A stretch of 64,000 nucleotides of DNA from Craterostigma plantagineum (Eukaryota > Streptophyta > Magnoliopsida > Lamiales > Linderniaceae). The DNA lies in NCBI GenBank assembly GCA_027422505.1, contig JAPQWV010000354.1:310001-374000 (forward strand), written 5' to 3'. The notes under the pieces were generated by a model. That model was not told where the DNA came from and did not search any database. It saw only the letters and a list, made by a program, of their open reading frames with translations. Each line of letters opens with the position of its first letter. The first letter of the stretch is position 1. The translations under genes were made by a program, and so were the position numbers. This document shows, piece after piece, positions 22,131 through 33,353 of this stretch.

Positions 22131-24424
22131 GATACGAAAGTTCCATCGTCAAGTTGCTTTATTTGCAACCCAAGGAAGTAGTTCAGCTCACCCATTAAAC
22201 TCATCTCAAATTCCTTCTGCATAGACTTAGAGAATTCCTCGCAAAGAAGGATATTAGTACTACCAAATATGATATCATCAGCGTATATTTGGACCAGTAT
22301 CATGTGATCACCTTCATACTTAACAAACAGCGTGTTATCAATAGTTTCAGTCGTAAATCCTATGTCAATCAAGAACTTACTTAGCCTTTCATACCATGCC
22401 CTAGGTGCTTGCTTTAAACCATATAATGCTTTATTCAACTTGAAAACATGGTTTGGAAAATCTTCCCTAGCAAAGCCCGGTGGTTGTTCTACATAGACCT
22501 CTTCATTTATAAAGCCATTTAAAAATGCACTTTTTACGTCCATTTGAAAAAGTTTAAAACGTTTAAAGCATGCATATGCAAGTAAGACACATATAGACTC
22601 TAATCTAGCTACCGGAGCAAAAGTTTCATCGAAATCAATACCTTCCTCCTGGGAATAACCTTTTGCAACTAACCTCGCTTTGTTCCTTGTGACATTACCA
22701 TGTTCGTCGAGTTTGTTGCGGAAGACCCATTTGGTTCCTATGATGGATTTTTCATCCGGTCTCTCTACGAGTGTCCACACTTGGCTATTTTCGAACTGAG
22801 CCAACTCATCTTCCATGGCAGAGACCCAGGATATATCATCCAAAGCTTCATGGACTGTTCTTGGTTCTATCATTGAAAGTAGTACATCATGAGATTCCTC
22901 TGTATCCTGATTTCGTACAGTTGCTCGAGTTTTGATTCCAGATCTGATATTTCCTATCACTTGATCTGTTGGATGACTGGAAGCATGTTTCCATTTTCTA
23001 GGTTGTAGCTCATAAGCTTTTGGTTCCAGTGTCTCTACATTTTCATCTTCTGGAATGTCGTCCTTACCGTCTTCAGTATCCTGTAATTCTGTACAGGGCA
23101 AATCTATACCTTCCTCATCAGTAGCATCTGCGTTAGGTATCTCATCAAAAGTAACATGTATGGACTCCTGAACAGTCAGCTTCCTTTTATTATAAACACG
23201 ATATGCCTTAGAGTGAAGACTGTAACCAAGGAATATCCCTTCATCAACTTTAGAGTCAAATTTTCCTCTCTTATCTCTATCGTTCAAGATAAAACATTTG
23301 CATCCAAACACACGAAAGTAACTAATATTTGGAGTTCTACCATGCCAGATTTCATAAGAGGTCTTCTTTAATATCGGCCTAAGGAAAACACGGTTAGACA
23401 CATAACAAGCTGTACTAACAGCTTCCGCCCAGAACTGTTTAGGAATATCATACTCATGTAACATAGATCTAGCCATTTCCTGTAATACCCTATTTTTACG
23501 TTCAACTACGCCATTCTGTTGAGGAGTTATAGGGGCAGAGAAGTTATGACTATATCCGTACTGATCACAAAATGATGCAAATGACTTACTATCAAATTCC
23601 AGTCCGTTATCACTGCGTATCCTACATAAGGTTGTTTCTTTTTCATTTTCAAGTCTCTTAACTAGCGATGCAAAGTTATCTAGTGCCTCATTCTTATGTG
23701 CAAGAAATATCACCCAAGTATACCTGGAATAATCATCAACGATAACAAATGCATATCTTTTACCTCGCAGAGACATCGTCTGGACAGGACCAAAAAGGTC
23801 GAGATGCAGTAATTCCAGAGGTCTGGATGTGGATATCACATTCTTTGCCTTAAACGATGTCTTGGTCTGCTTGCCCATTTGGAATTCCTTGCATGTTTTG
23901 TCCTTGACAAATTTTATGTCAGGAACACCTCGCACCAGTGCATTGCTTGTGATGTGAGACAGTAATTCCATGTTGGCATGTCCTAGGCGTCTATGCCATA
24001 ACCAGGTGTTATCCTGTGTAACTGCTAAGCACTTGACGTTCTGGTTAGTGATATCATCAAGAGTTATGCAATAAATATTCCTATCCCTAGATGCACTAAA
24101 CAGTACCTTATCATTGTTTCTGACAATACACTTATCATTTTCAAAGGTTACGGTATGACCCTTATCACATAGTTGACTAATGCTGATGAGATTATGTTCT
24201 AGATTCTTAACTAACCATACGTCATCTATAGTAGTATGTAAAGTGTTACCAACAGTTCCAACCCCAATGATCTTAGCTTTAGTATTGTCGGCGTAGGAGA
24301 CATATCCTCCATCATAGGCTTTTACCGACACAAACTTGCTGATATCACCTGTCATAAGGTGGGAACACCCACTGTCGAGGTACCACTTGTTCTTTTTGCT
24401 GGATTTTCTTCTTTGTATCTGCAT
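22106..24424 (-). pseudogene. Sirevirus pol: protease, integrase, reverse transcriptase
   Basis: Order in the 772-residue frame: protease [14 protein letters not shown] (about residues 15-28). The pre-integrase HHCC zinc region starts [15 protein letters not shown], but its second Cys position reads CKEF instead of CxxC, which should weaken zinc binding. The integrase core keeps the DDE triad: [15 protein letters not shown] and NGVVERKN. The reverse transcriptase has [23 protein letters not shown] and the catalytic YADDIIFGS. It overlaps the gag frame by a shift near 24390 and ends in a frameshift near 22125. These enzymes copy the RNA and insert the cDNA. With shifts on both sides, no complete polyprotein can be made from this copy. 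Confidence 0.94.
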
Positions 24425-26194
24425 GAATCATTTCTTTTCTGAGGTGCCCAACTTCGATTGGGTCCTAAAAGGTTAGTGGTAAAATAACTCCTGTTAACAC
24501 ATGATATATCATCTGTCACGGACTGTGATCTCATAAACACAGACGCGCCAGTGTTAGAACTTTGATTCTTAGGAATCTGCTTTGGTCTCCAGACATATCT
24601 AGTTTTATCAGCTTTCTTCAAGAAACAGTGGTTAGCATAATGACCGTGACGGCCGCATGAAAAACATTTAGGCTTTCTAATATCTGGTGAAGGTGCAGCA
24701 TGCTTAGGTGTTGTGGAATATCCTATCTCTGTATTTCCAACATGTCTAGGAAGATCGAGTATCATGTTGAGATTATGTTGTCCTACAAAAAGTCTAACAT
24801 TTTTGTTTTCTTCTAAGAAATCCTTAAGGACGGACGTGTCTCTAGATATATTTTCTTGCTTCCTAGGCTTTTCGCAATTACACAAGACTTTCTCTTCCTT
24901 AAGAGTTTCTAGCTCGGCTTTCAGACGCTCATTTTCTAGATCTGTTTGATGCTTTTCTCTAGCTACGTCATCTCGTTGCCTAATCAGACTCTTTACTTGT
25001 GAGTTGAGCGACTTAATCCTTCTTCTGCATTTTGAATAATTTCAAACATTTCTTCCCTTTCATCTACTTCAGGACCTGAGGAAGCGTTATCATGAGATTC
25101 ATCTTGCCTAGCATATAATTCATTTAGAAAAAGAATTTTCTTAATAGTGGATGAAGAAGATACCTGATCATCATCGTTGGCCATGTAGGCGAGATCTTCC
25201 TCTTCTTCGCTCTCGCCCTCTTCCCAGTTAGTGACCATTGCTTTCTGCTTCTTTACCTTTTTGTCACCATTTTCCATTGGGCAGTTTGAGGCGAAGTGGC
25301 CTGGCTTGTTGCACTTGAAGCATTTTTGCACGTTGTTCCCGGATGACGATATTCCTTTGTTCCTAGGTTGGAACTTTGAGTTTCCTTTGAACTTCCTTCT
25401 CATCCGAAACTTTTCAAACCTTCTGGTCAGCATGGCAATCTGCTCCATTAGTTCCTCCTCAGTTTCTTCTTCACCTTCTGAAGCGTCTTCTTGTTCGGTG
25501 TTAAAGGCAATGTTTGGTTGATTTCGGACGGTTGGTTTCTCTTGAATGGAGATCTGAGTCATCTCGTAGGTGGTAAGAGATCCGATTAGTTCTGACACGA
25601 AAATTTCGTCCAAGTCCTTTGCTTCGTAGATGGCAGTTACTTTGGGATTCCATTCTCTTGGAAGAGATCTCAGTATTTTCCGCACGTTCTCACCGTCTGG
25701 TATTTTCTTTCCCAACGAGAACATTTGATTGATGATGTTCATGAATCTCGCGTACATATGGCTTATGGTCTCGTTGTCCTCCATTTTGAACAGCTCGTAT
25801 TGGTGAGTTAAGAGGGCTATTCTTTCTTGTACAACTCGAGTGGTTCCCTCATGTGTGACCTGAAGCATCTCCCACATATCCTTCGCAGATTCGCATGAAC
25901 TTACACGATTGTATTCTTCTCTTGTAAGCGGCAGGCGATCATGTTCTTAGCTTTGGCATTCAAGGATATTCCTCGCTTGTCTGTTGCATCGTACTCGGAC
26001 CCTTTCTTTGCAGTTCCATCCGTCTTCTTGGGATCGTAAGGTCCAGTTGTGATGATATCCCACAGGTCATAGTCAGTAGCAAGCAGGAATTCCTTCATAC
26101 GGATTTTCCATATAGCATAGTTTGTTCCATCGAAAAGTGGTGGCCTAGAATGGGACTGTCCGTCTGCAAAAACATCAAAACTCGAAGAACCCAT
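24395..26194 (-). pseudogene. Sirevirus gag with two zinc knuckles and coiled coil, frameshifted
   Basis: Start at 26194 (MGSSSFDVFADGQSHSRPPL) with the DUF4219-like FDGTNYAIWKIRMKEFL. A one-base loss near 25920 separates this from REEYNRVSSCESAKDMWEML and the UBN2 domain (VTHEGTTRVVQERIALL, then LRSLPREWNPKVTAIYEAKD). The first CCHC knuckle is CFKCNKPGHFASNC (about 25300) and an acidic stretch follows. A second shift near 25020 leads into a coiled coil (SLNSQVKSLIRQRDDVA, then ERLKAELETLKEEK). The second knuckle is CFSCGRHGHYANHC (about 24650). Gag builds the particle and binds RNA. The second knuckle after a coiled coil fits the long gag of Sireviruses. Confidence 0.92.
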
Positions 26195-26239
26195 TAGATC
26201 TTTAACCCAGGCTTGTTAGGCCCGTCGTTTGAGTAACCC

Positions 26240-26251
26240 GCTCTGATACCA
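26240..26251 (-). other. tRNA-iMet primer binding site of the Sirevirus
   Basis: The minus strand reads TGGTATCAGAGC, two bases from the end of the 5' LTR. Confidence 0.93.
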
Positions 26252-26253
26252 AA

Positions 26254-27948
26254 TGAAGATATAAATGTGCCTAAGAGGGGGGGGGGGTGAATTAGGCTTA
26301 TAAAATTTTGTGCTTCTTTTACAAAACCTTAGTGTGGTGACTTAGATATGCCAAATAATATTGGGACGAGTATTCCTGTTATATCCTAGTATTGTCGGAT
26401 GTGTTTCGGGTCTGTCTCTCAGTGATAACGAAATAACTGAAAAGTAAATGGGAGACAGGATTTTTATAGAGGTTATATCCCCAACTGGGGTTTACTCCTC
26501 TCCTTGGGATTTGCTTCCCAAGAGTTTAACCAATCACTATAATGCACCGTAGCTGGATACAAAACTGATTGGTTAGCCCAATACACAACCGAAACAAGTC
26601 GAACACTAGACACTACTAGGTTACCACAAGCCGAGTTTCGTTCCTCGGAATCTCCTTGATCCTGACAGACATAGCTCGCTACCGAAGGGCCCCCGGACTT
26701 GTCCTTCCCTTCACGTGTGCGTAAACGTCGACCTTGCCTCCTTGGTATTGCTCACGTCCGAAGACAGAATATATGGCAGGGGATGATGGAATATCGGATA
26801 AATCACTCGCTCAGTGATGGATACGCAGGTTAACGCTCAGTAAGGCAGAAAGCTATCACAAGTGAATGGCTCAGGAATCTCTTAGTATCTCTATGCTCAA
26901 AAATCTCTCGTAAGCTTAAATTCGCAAATTCAATGTGTGTTTTGAAAATCTAAAGTGCAGCTCATATATAATCCTTTTCTAATAGCACTTCACATGGAAA
27001 GTCATATCAACAATAATCACCAAATCAAGCATAGTTTCCATGTAGCTTTCGAATCAATCATACCATATAAATCATGCTTTTAATAAATCATCACAACGGT
27101 CATATAGCACATTAAAGCATGATTATATTCCATATAAAAGCTCAATTTCGTTCTCAAGCATATTCAACCACTTCACATATATTTTCCATATCGAAACTTT
27201 CCATAAGTGATTCCCTGCTATCAGTTCCTAGTAACGAGTCAATCCAGATTTACTTTCCAAGTATGGCACACAAGATAGCAAGGCATCAGCACGTTTCCAT
27301 TTACAGCTCATAGCATTTAATCAATATATTTACCATGTTTAGCACACAAGTCAGATCAGAGCTTGCTTAAATCGATTTATCACATCATGGCACAACTTTC
27401 CTTATTTCAGAGATATCACCCGTTATACCACATACCATATAAGAACACCTTATCCACAAGATCAATCAAATCAAATCTTTCCTTAATATAATAATCCATT
27501 CAGCACAAGGAAAGATATTAATTCAATATTGCACATTAAATACAGTGGCAAGCATGCAAGAATCGCATAAGTGATTTTCGTCCAGGAATAAACAAGTATC
27601 AACGGATATATCACTTTCCATATATAAACAGCATATTTTCCTTTTATAACTCAGTAGGATATCTCATGCATTATTTCCATATATAGCACAGAACGATATA
27701 TCCTATCTCATGGACTGTCTATAACATGCGATCACTTAGTTCCATCAAATCATCACAAAATCATACACAATTCAAATATTCAACACTTTAACAATTTTCA
27801 TCTCATTTGCAATGCATGGTTGAACATTATCATGAACTTAGACATTTTATTTATCTCAAATCGAATTGCTTAATTTATAGACCTAATGTCATTACAATTA
27901 CATCGTTCATCAAAACTCTCTAACATATATGGACCAAAAAGGTCAACA
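26254..27948 (-). repeat. 5' LTR (on minus strand) of the Sirevirus
   Basis: Partner of 16896-18600. Its last 681 bp (27268-27948) also occur at 32673-33353 as part of the later segmental duplication. Confidence 0.95.
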
Positions 27949-28258
27949 GTCTCAAAGGCAAACCTGATCTTGCATTAACGATATAAGTGGGCTTGTAACA
28001 ATTGCCGTCTTTCTCGAGACCAATGTGGCACCTAGTAGCTTTATTCATTCAGCGTTTCAGCAGAAAAGTATTTCGGTCCCTCTGTTCATTTTCTTTTCGG
28101 AATTACTAAACTGAAGAAAGCGTTTTCGATAATCAGAAAATTACCACAACTATTGTCCACTTCCAATCACCATGACCACGAAGCAATCATTTCCATGCAA
28201 TATGTCCTCGATTATTTCTTTCTGGTACGGTCCTAACTTAGAAATCCAAAGTACTTTG
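27949..28258 (-). pseudogene. RecQ-type DNA helicase pseudogene unit 1, Walker-A and motif-Ia exons
   Basis: On the minus strand the Walker-A exon (about 28250-28145) reads YQKEIIEDILHGNDCFVVM then VIGSGQ and a stop, where RecQ helicases have ATGSGKS. The next exon (about 28034-27964) reads VSRKTAIVTSPLISLMQDQ, the RecQ motif Ia region, ending at a good donor (CAG|GTTTGC). One base is missing in the preceding VPPL codons in all units, so the defect predates their multiplication. RecQ proteins are ATP-dependent 3'-5' DNA helicases of genome maintenance. Only this N-terminal helicase part is present. The downstream exon lies at 16684-16895, beyond the Sirevirus. Confidence 0.82.
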
Positions 28259-28261
28259 CTT

Positions 28262-29010
28262 CCCCCCACGATCCTCCACTTCTTCTGATGCAACTTTGAA
28301 ATCGTCACAAGATTCCTCCTTTAGTAATGTTATTTCAGCGTTGTTTACTCGGCTCTCACGCCCCTCTCTTTCAATGCCATTACCTAAACAGATGGAAGAA
28401 AACATCAGCATGAAGATTCCGAATACACGTCAAAATGCCCATGAATAAAAGAAAGAGAGGAAATAACAAACATTATTTAATCACATTAAGACACTCATAT
28501 CAAGCAGCTTACTAATTGAACGAAAGAAAATAGGAGTCTCAAAGGCAAACCTGATCTTGCATTAATGATGTAAGAGGGCTTGTAACAATACCGTCTTTCT
28601 TGAGGCCAATGTGGCACCTGGAAGCTTTATTCATCAACGTTTCAGCTGAAAATTATTTTCGTTCCCTCTCTTCATTTTCTTTTCGGAATTACTAAACATA
28701 AGAAACTTTTTCCAATAATTAGAAGATTACCACAACTATTCTCCACTTCCAGCCGCCATGACCACCAAGCAATCATTTCCTCGCAATATGTCCTCGATTA
28801 TTTATTTCTGGTATGGCCTGAACTTAGAAATCCAAAGTACTCCCACACGAAAAAGGCAGTGAAAGGAGAATGAGTTGTAGCCAAAAACAAAAGGAACCAA
28901 CAAAAAAAGAGCGGAAAAGGTTGTGGAATACGAAACGACCTTGAGAACAGATTCCATTCTTCTTCAAGATGGTTCCTCGTCGTTTCTAGAGATGGAGAAT
29001 GAATAAGTAC
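28262..29010 (-). pseudogene. RecQ-type helicase pseudogene unit 2
   Basis: Same exon order as unit 1. An upstream exon-like stretch (about 29000-28940, EEEWNLFSR) precedes a Walker-A exon near 28845-28735: SKFRPYQK, stop, IIEDILRGNDCLVVMAAGSG. Then come the motif-Ia exon (about 28620-28550) and the ESRVNNAEIT exon (28390-28262). Catalytic Lys/Ser of Walker A are lost and frames are broken. Confidence 0.78.
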
Positions 29011-29074
29011 TGTAACTTAAGAAGAGGCACCATAACTCCATCTGATAACATCGAATAACTGCTTCTCTTTCCCC

Positions 29075-29780
29075 ACGATCCTCCACTTCTTCTGATGCAA
29101 ATCTGAAATCGTCGCAAGATTCCTCCTTTAGTAACGTTATTTCAGCATTGTTTACTCAGCTCTCACGCCCCTCTCTTTCAATACCATTATCCAAACATAT
29201 GGAAGAAAACTTAATCCGAATACACATCAAAATGCCCGTGAATAAAAGAAAGAAGAAATAACGAACATTGTTTAATCGCATTAAGACACTCATCATCGAA
29301 CAGCTAACTAATTGAACGAAAGAAAACAGGATAATCTCAAAGGCAAACCTGATCTTGCGTTAATGATGTAAGAGGACTTGTAACAATTGCCGTCTTTCTC
29401 GAGACCAATGTGGCACCTTGTAGCTTTATTCATTCAACGTTTCAGCAGTTAATTATTTTCGTTCCCTCTGTTCATTTTCTTTCGGAATTACTAAACATAA
29501 AAAACTTTTTCAGATAATCAGAAAATTACGACAACTATTGTGCACTTCCAGTCGCCATGACAACTATTGTCCACTTCCGAACTTAGAAAATGCAAAGTAC
29601 TCTGACACGAAAAAGTCAGTGACAGGGCAATGAGTTGAAGCCAAAAATAAAACTAATCAACAAAAAAAAAGAGAGCGAAAAATGCTAGGGAATACGAATG
29701 ACCATGAGAACAGATTCCATTCTTCTTCAAGACGGTTCTTCAACGTTTATGGAGATGGTGAATGAAAAATACTGTAACTT
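29075..29780 (-). pseudogene. RecQ-type helicase pseudogene unit 3
   Basis: The motif-Ia exon (about 29425-29349) and downstream exon (29200-29080) are clear. The Walker-A exon near 29600-29524 is shortened by an internal deletion. An upstream exon-like piece lies near 29765-29700. Confidence 0.7.
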
Positions 29781-30131
29781 AAGAAGAATCCGTCTAAGCT
29801 TTTTCTCGGGTTTTTTCGACGCCTTTTGCAGGTTTCGATAATAGTAAGTACGTCACAGGGCCAACAACTACAGGAACAATATCTACCCCAAGCTGTGCCA
29901 AGAAACACCGAATCATCAATGCATCATCACACAATCTACAACATAACACAAAACGCATGTAATACCCAAAAAATCTCAGAGCCAATAGCTTTATTAAAAA
30001 ACAGAGGACTCAATTCTGGTACAATGTAGTGGCTGCATTAAGAAAAAAACAATAAACATGATTACAATTATAAGAAGCCCAGACAAAACAAAGAGAAGAG
30101 ACTTATGAACAAAATCTGACCCCTCACTTAC

Positions 30132-30486
30132 TAATTGGTATCAAACCATTTGGTCATCTCCATAGCTGGAACAGTATTACAGTATTTCCTCTAGCCATGG
30201 GGAAGTAAGTGGAGAAACCAATATCTCCACCCATCCAATTATATCTTGGAGGAATTGCACCAAGCTTCGCAGTTGTGTCAAGAACCTGATCATAGTAAGA
30301 GAATATGTTGCTCGGAATATATTTTATTCCAGCATCCGACATCTGCTTCCAAATAGATGCTCTAAGGTCAACTGCAACTCTCTCTAAACCTTCTACAGTG
30401 CTCTTTCCATCCCAGAATGATTTGATGGCAAATTTGAGATCTCTTTTTGGGCCTCTACGTGGATATCCGACAATGTGAGACGCCAA
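30132..30486 (-). pseudogene. methionine synthase (cobalamin-independent, MetE-type) first coding exon, pseudogene A
   Basis: The frame reads [20 protein letters not shown], then [54 protein letters not shown] and, after a frameshift near 30180, [13 protein letters not shown]. This is the N-terminus of plant MetE, which transfers a methyl group from methyltetrahydrofolate to homocysteine; intact proteins have about 765 residues. The start codon is TTG instead of ATG. The exon ends at AATTA|GTAAGT, a perfect donor, so this is a genomic exon copy and not a processed pseudogene. No further MetE exons follow. It is duplicated at 35538-35892. Confidence 0.9.
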
Positions 30487-30507
30487 ACGACAACTACGCA
30501 CGCACAC

Positions 30508-31454
30508 ATAATATTACGGTACTCAGCAGCAGAAACTTTCTGGGTTAAATTAACAAACAGAAGGCGGACGAAATCAGGTAAATGACATGGTCCATGATTT
30601 TAAGTGACAACCTCATCCATGATTCATGCAATTATGTCCACTGATCACACCAATTCTAAAAAGTTAAAAAAATCAAAATAAACAAATACAAACCAACAGA
30701 GCGACGGCTAACAAACCTCATATCTAAAAATGTTGCAATATAAATAGAAAATGTTGGTGCAATATTAACAGAAATGTTACTGACCAAACATAGAAAATAC
30801 CGTGTCGTGGATCAAACGAAGTCGGAACAGAATGATAATATCAATGTACATTAATGGGTAGGACTAAACCTCATTTTTGCCAAGCGATCCAGGCTACTCT
30901 TCAACATTGCGATCCAGGCTACTCTCCAAACCAACAATACACAACTAATATGGTAACAACAATATTCATCGGGCATATACTTGAGGATTACGTCGGCCTT
31001 ATCGTCCTGCAATTATAAACAGCAATAGAGTTTTCGAATTAAACAACATGAAGTTCTCAAACACTTAAATGTTCCATGAAAAGATGTTTCTTTTTTGTTC
31101 TTTTATGTTCTCAACTGGGGAGGAACTGTCTAGAATCCACCATGTGTAACTGAGGAAGATGAGCTACAAACTAACCATAATTCAAGGGACTAAACACGAC
31201 AGATTCAGAAACATACGATAAAAGAAAACAAAAAACAAGAATATAAAAAAGAGTTAACCGCTGAATTTGAGGAGAAAACAGTCACAAGGTGTATCCATAT
31301 AACTGCAACATACACAAGTACGGCACACAATTAACAGCCTAAAATAGTCACAAGGTCTACAAACGCATTACATGTTCATTTGGTCAATATGTTTAATATT
31401 GTGATAGAAATGTACTTGACTCGAGAAAAGAACTTGCGAACTAACAAAGATTTA
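30508..31454. other. spacer, no gene recognised
   Basis: It includes the right end of duplication copy A (to 30911). Exon-like remnants of the unidentified gene seen at 36292-36400 start here but are cut at the copy border. A 23-bp stretch ACAACTAATATGGTAACAAC recurs at about 30945 and 32650, flanking the gap between the copies. Confidence 0.55.
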
Positions 31455-32500
31455 TTGGGCAAAAGCCTAAAATAGTCCCCGATGTTTACCATGTGAACAA
31501 ATTTAGGCCTCGATGTTCCGCGGAGATCAATTTAGTCCCCGATGTTATCGAAAATGACCAAATTGGTCACTCCGTCAGTCCGAGCGTCAATTTAGACGGC
31601 GATGGTATTTGCGACGGAATATCCTAATGAAAAAGTTAAAAAAACATTAAAAATGAGGAAAAAAATCCAAACAAAGGAAAAAATTTCAAAAAATAGAGTA
31701 AAAAATTCAAAAAAAATAAAGAGAATATTACTAATAAATTAAATAAATAAATAAATAATAATAAAAATAAAATAATACCAAATAAAAATGATAAATATAA
31801 ATTTAAGATTTGAAAAATTAAAAAATAAAATACATTTATCTATTAAAAATTAAATAAAAAGGAAAAACAAAATTAAGGATAAAAAATGCCTCGAATTTTT
31901 TTTTAACAAATATACTGGGCTGATTGCATCGCCATTACAGTTCTCGATTTTTTTTTTTACATTATCACGATTGATTGGCGATAATTCTCGATCTCGTTTT
32001 TGTCTAGTTAACGGCGATGCAAACATCCCAGTATATTTTGTTAAAAAATATTCGGGAACTGGGACGATTATGTCCTCATTAACTTGGCAGGGACGGTCTT
32101 CGTAAAGTTTTAGAGGCAATTTTTATCCTTAATTTCACTTTTCATTTTTATTTAATTTTTAATAAATAAATATGTTTTTATTTTTTACTTTTTCCAAATC
32201 TTAAATTTATAAGTATCATTTTTAGTTTTAGTTTATTATTTATTTTTATTTAATTTATTAGTAATATTCTCTTTTTTTTGAATTTTTTAGTCTATTTTTT
32301 GAAATTTTTTCCTCATTTTTAATTTTATTTTAACGTTTTCATTTAGCGACGGATCGCCCTCTAAATTGACGCTCGGATTGACGGAGTGACCAATTTGGTT
32401 CATTTTCGATAACATCAGAGACTAAATTGATCTCCGCGGAACATCGGGGACTAAATTGTTACACATGGTGAACATTGAGGACTATTTTAGGCTTTTGGCC
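31455..32500. mobile_element. 1.05-kb foldback element, Mutator-like
   Basis: The left end TTGGGCAAAAGCCTAAAATA is mirrored by TATTTTAGGCTTTTGGCC at the right. The inverted arms are each about 430-500 bp and continue through AT-rich DNA almost to the centre (near 31980). AAGATTTA flanks both sides (31447-31454 and 32501-32508). An 8-9 bp duplication with very long arms fits a foldback Mutator-like MITE. The 89-residue frame on the minus strand crosses the hairpin and is not convincing. Confidence 0.85.
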
Positions 32501-33353
32501 AAGATTTAATTATAAACGTTAAGAGTAAACGGTATATGTCTGAAACTGTGAACATGATAAGTACCCATTTTATTGAATAAAGAGGAGAAAAAGAGGCAAA
32601 ATGACAAAGATATTCATCAATTTTGTATCTTACGAATTCGTAGGCACGCACAACTAATATGGTAACAACAATACACAAGATAGCAAGGCATCAGCACGTT
32701 TCCATTTACAGCTCATAGCATTTAATCAATATATTTACCATGTTTAGCACACAAGTCAGATCAGAGCTTGCTTAAATCGATTTATCACATCATGGCACAA
32801 CTTTCCTTATTTCAGAGATATCACCCGTTATACCACATACCATATAAGAACACCTTATCCACAAGATCAATCAAATCAAATCTTTCCTTAATATAATAAT
32901 CCATTCAGCACAAGGAAAGATATTAATTCAATATTGCACATTAAATACAGTGGCAAGCATGCAAGAATCGCATAAGTGATTTTCGTCCAGGAATAAACAA
33001 GTATCAACGGATATATCACTTTCCATATATAAACAGCATATTTTCCTTTTATAACTCAGTAGGATATCTCATGCATTATTTCCATATATAGCACAGAACG
33101 ATATATCCTATCTCATGGACTGTCTATAACATGCGATCACTTAGTTCCATCAAATCATCACAAAATCATACACAATTCAAATATTCAACACTTTAACAAT
33201 TTTCATCTCATTTGCAATGCATGGTTGAACATTATCATGAACTTAGACATTTTATTTATCTCAAATCGAATTGCTTAATTTATAGACCTAATGTCATTAC
33301 AATTACATCGTTCATCAAAACTCTCTAACATATATGGACCAAAAAGGTCAACA

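Larger units (their letters stand above)
16896..27948 (-). mobile_element. complete Sirevirus-like Ty1/copia retrotransposon, 11,053 bp
   Basis: LTRs of 1,705 bp (16896-18600) and 1,695 bp (26254-27948), 5-bp target duplication GTCTC (16891-16895 and 27949-27953), iMet primer site and several polypurine tracts. Order on the minus strand: gag with two zinc knuckles and a coiled coil, protease, integrase, reverse transcriptase, RNase H, then a third ORF. Long LTRs, a large gag, multiple PPTs and a 3' ORF are Sirevirus traits. The LTRs are very similar (main differences are a G-run length and a 17-bp duplication near 17400), so the insertion is fairly young. Yet gag-pol has at least four frameshifts and ORF3 a frameshift and a stop, so this copy is not autonomous. 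Confidence 0.95.
27268..30911. repeat. segmental duplication, copy A (about 3,644 bp)
   Basis: Matches 32673-36317 at a constant offset of about 5,405 bp with only scattered single-base differences (for example CCTAGTAGC/CTTAGTAGC and CATCATCAC/CATCACCAC). It contains 681 bp of the Sirevirus LTR, three RecQ pseudogene units and the MetE exon pseudogene. At its right edge a short GATCCAGGCTACTCT segment is itself repeated (30886 and 30911), a mark of template switching. Confidence 0.95.

Noticed and set aside
30154..30507. Possible intact methionine synthase gene
   Set aside because: Only the first coding exon is present, with TTG in place of the start and a frameshift; family members have about 765 residues.
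31850..32119. 89-codon frame inside the foldback element
   Set aside because: It crosses the centre of the hairpin, is low-complexity at its end and has no counterpart in the second foldback element.
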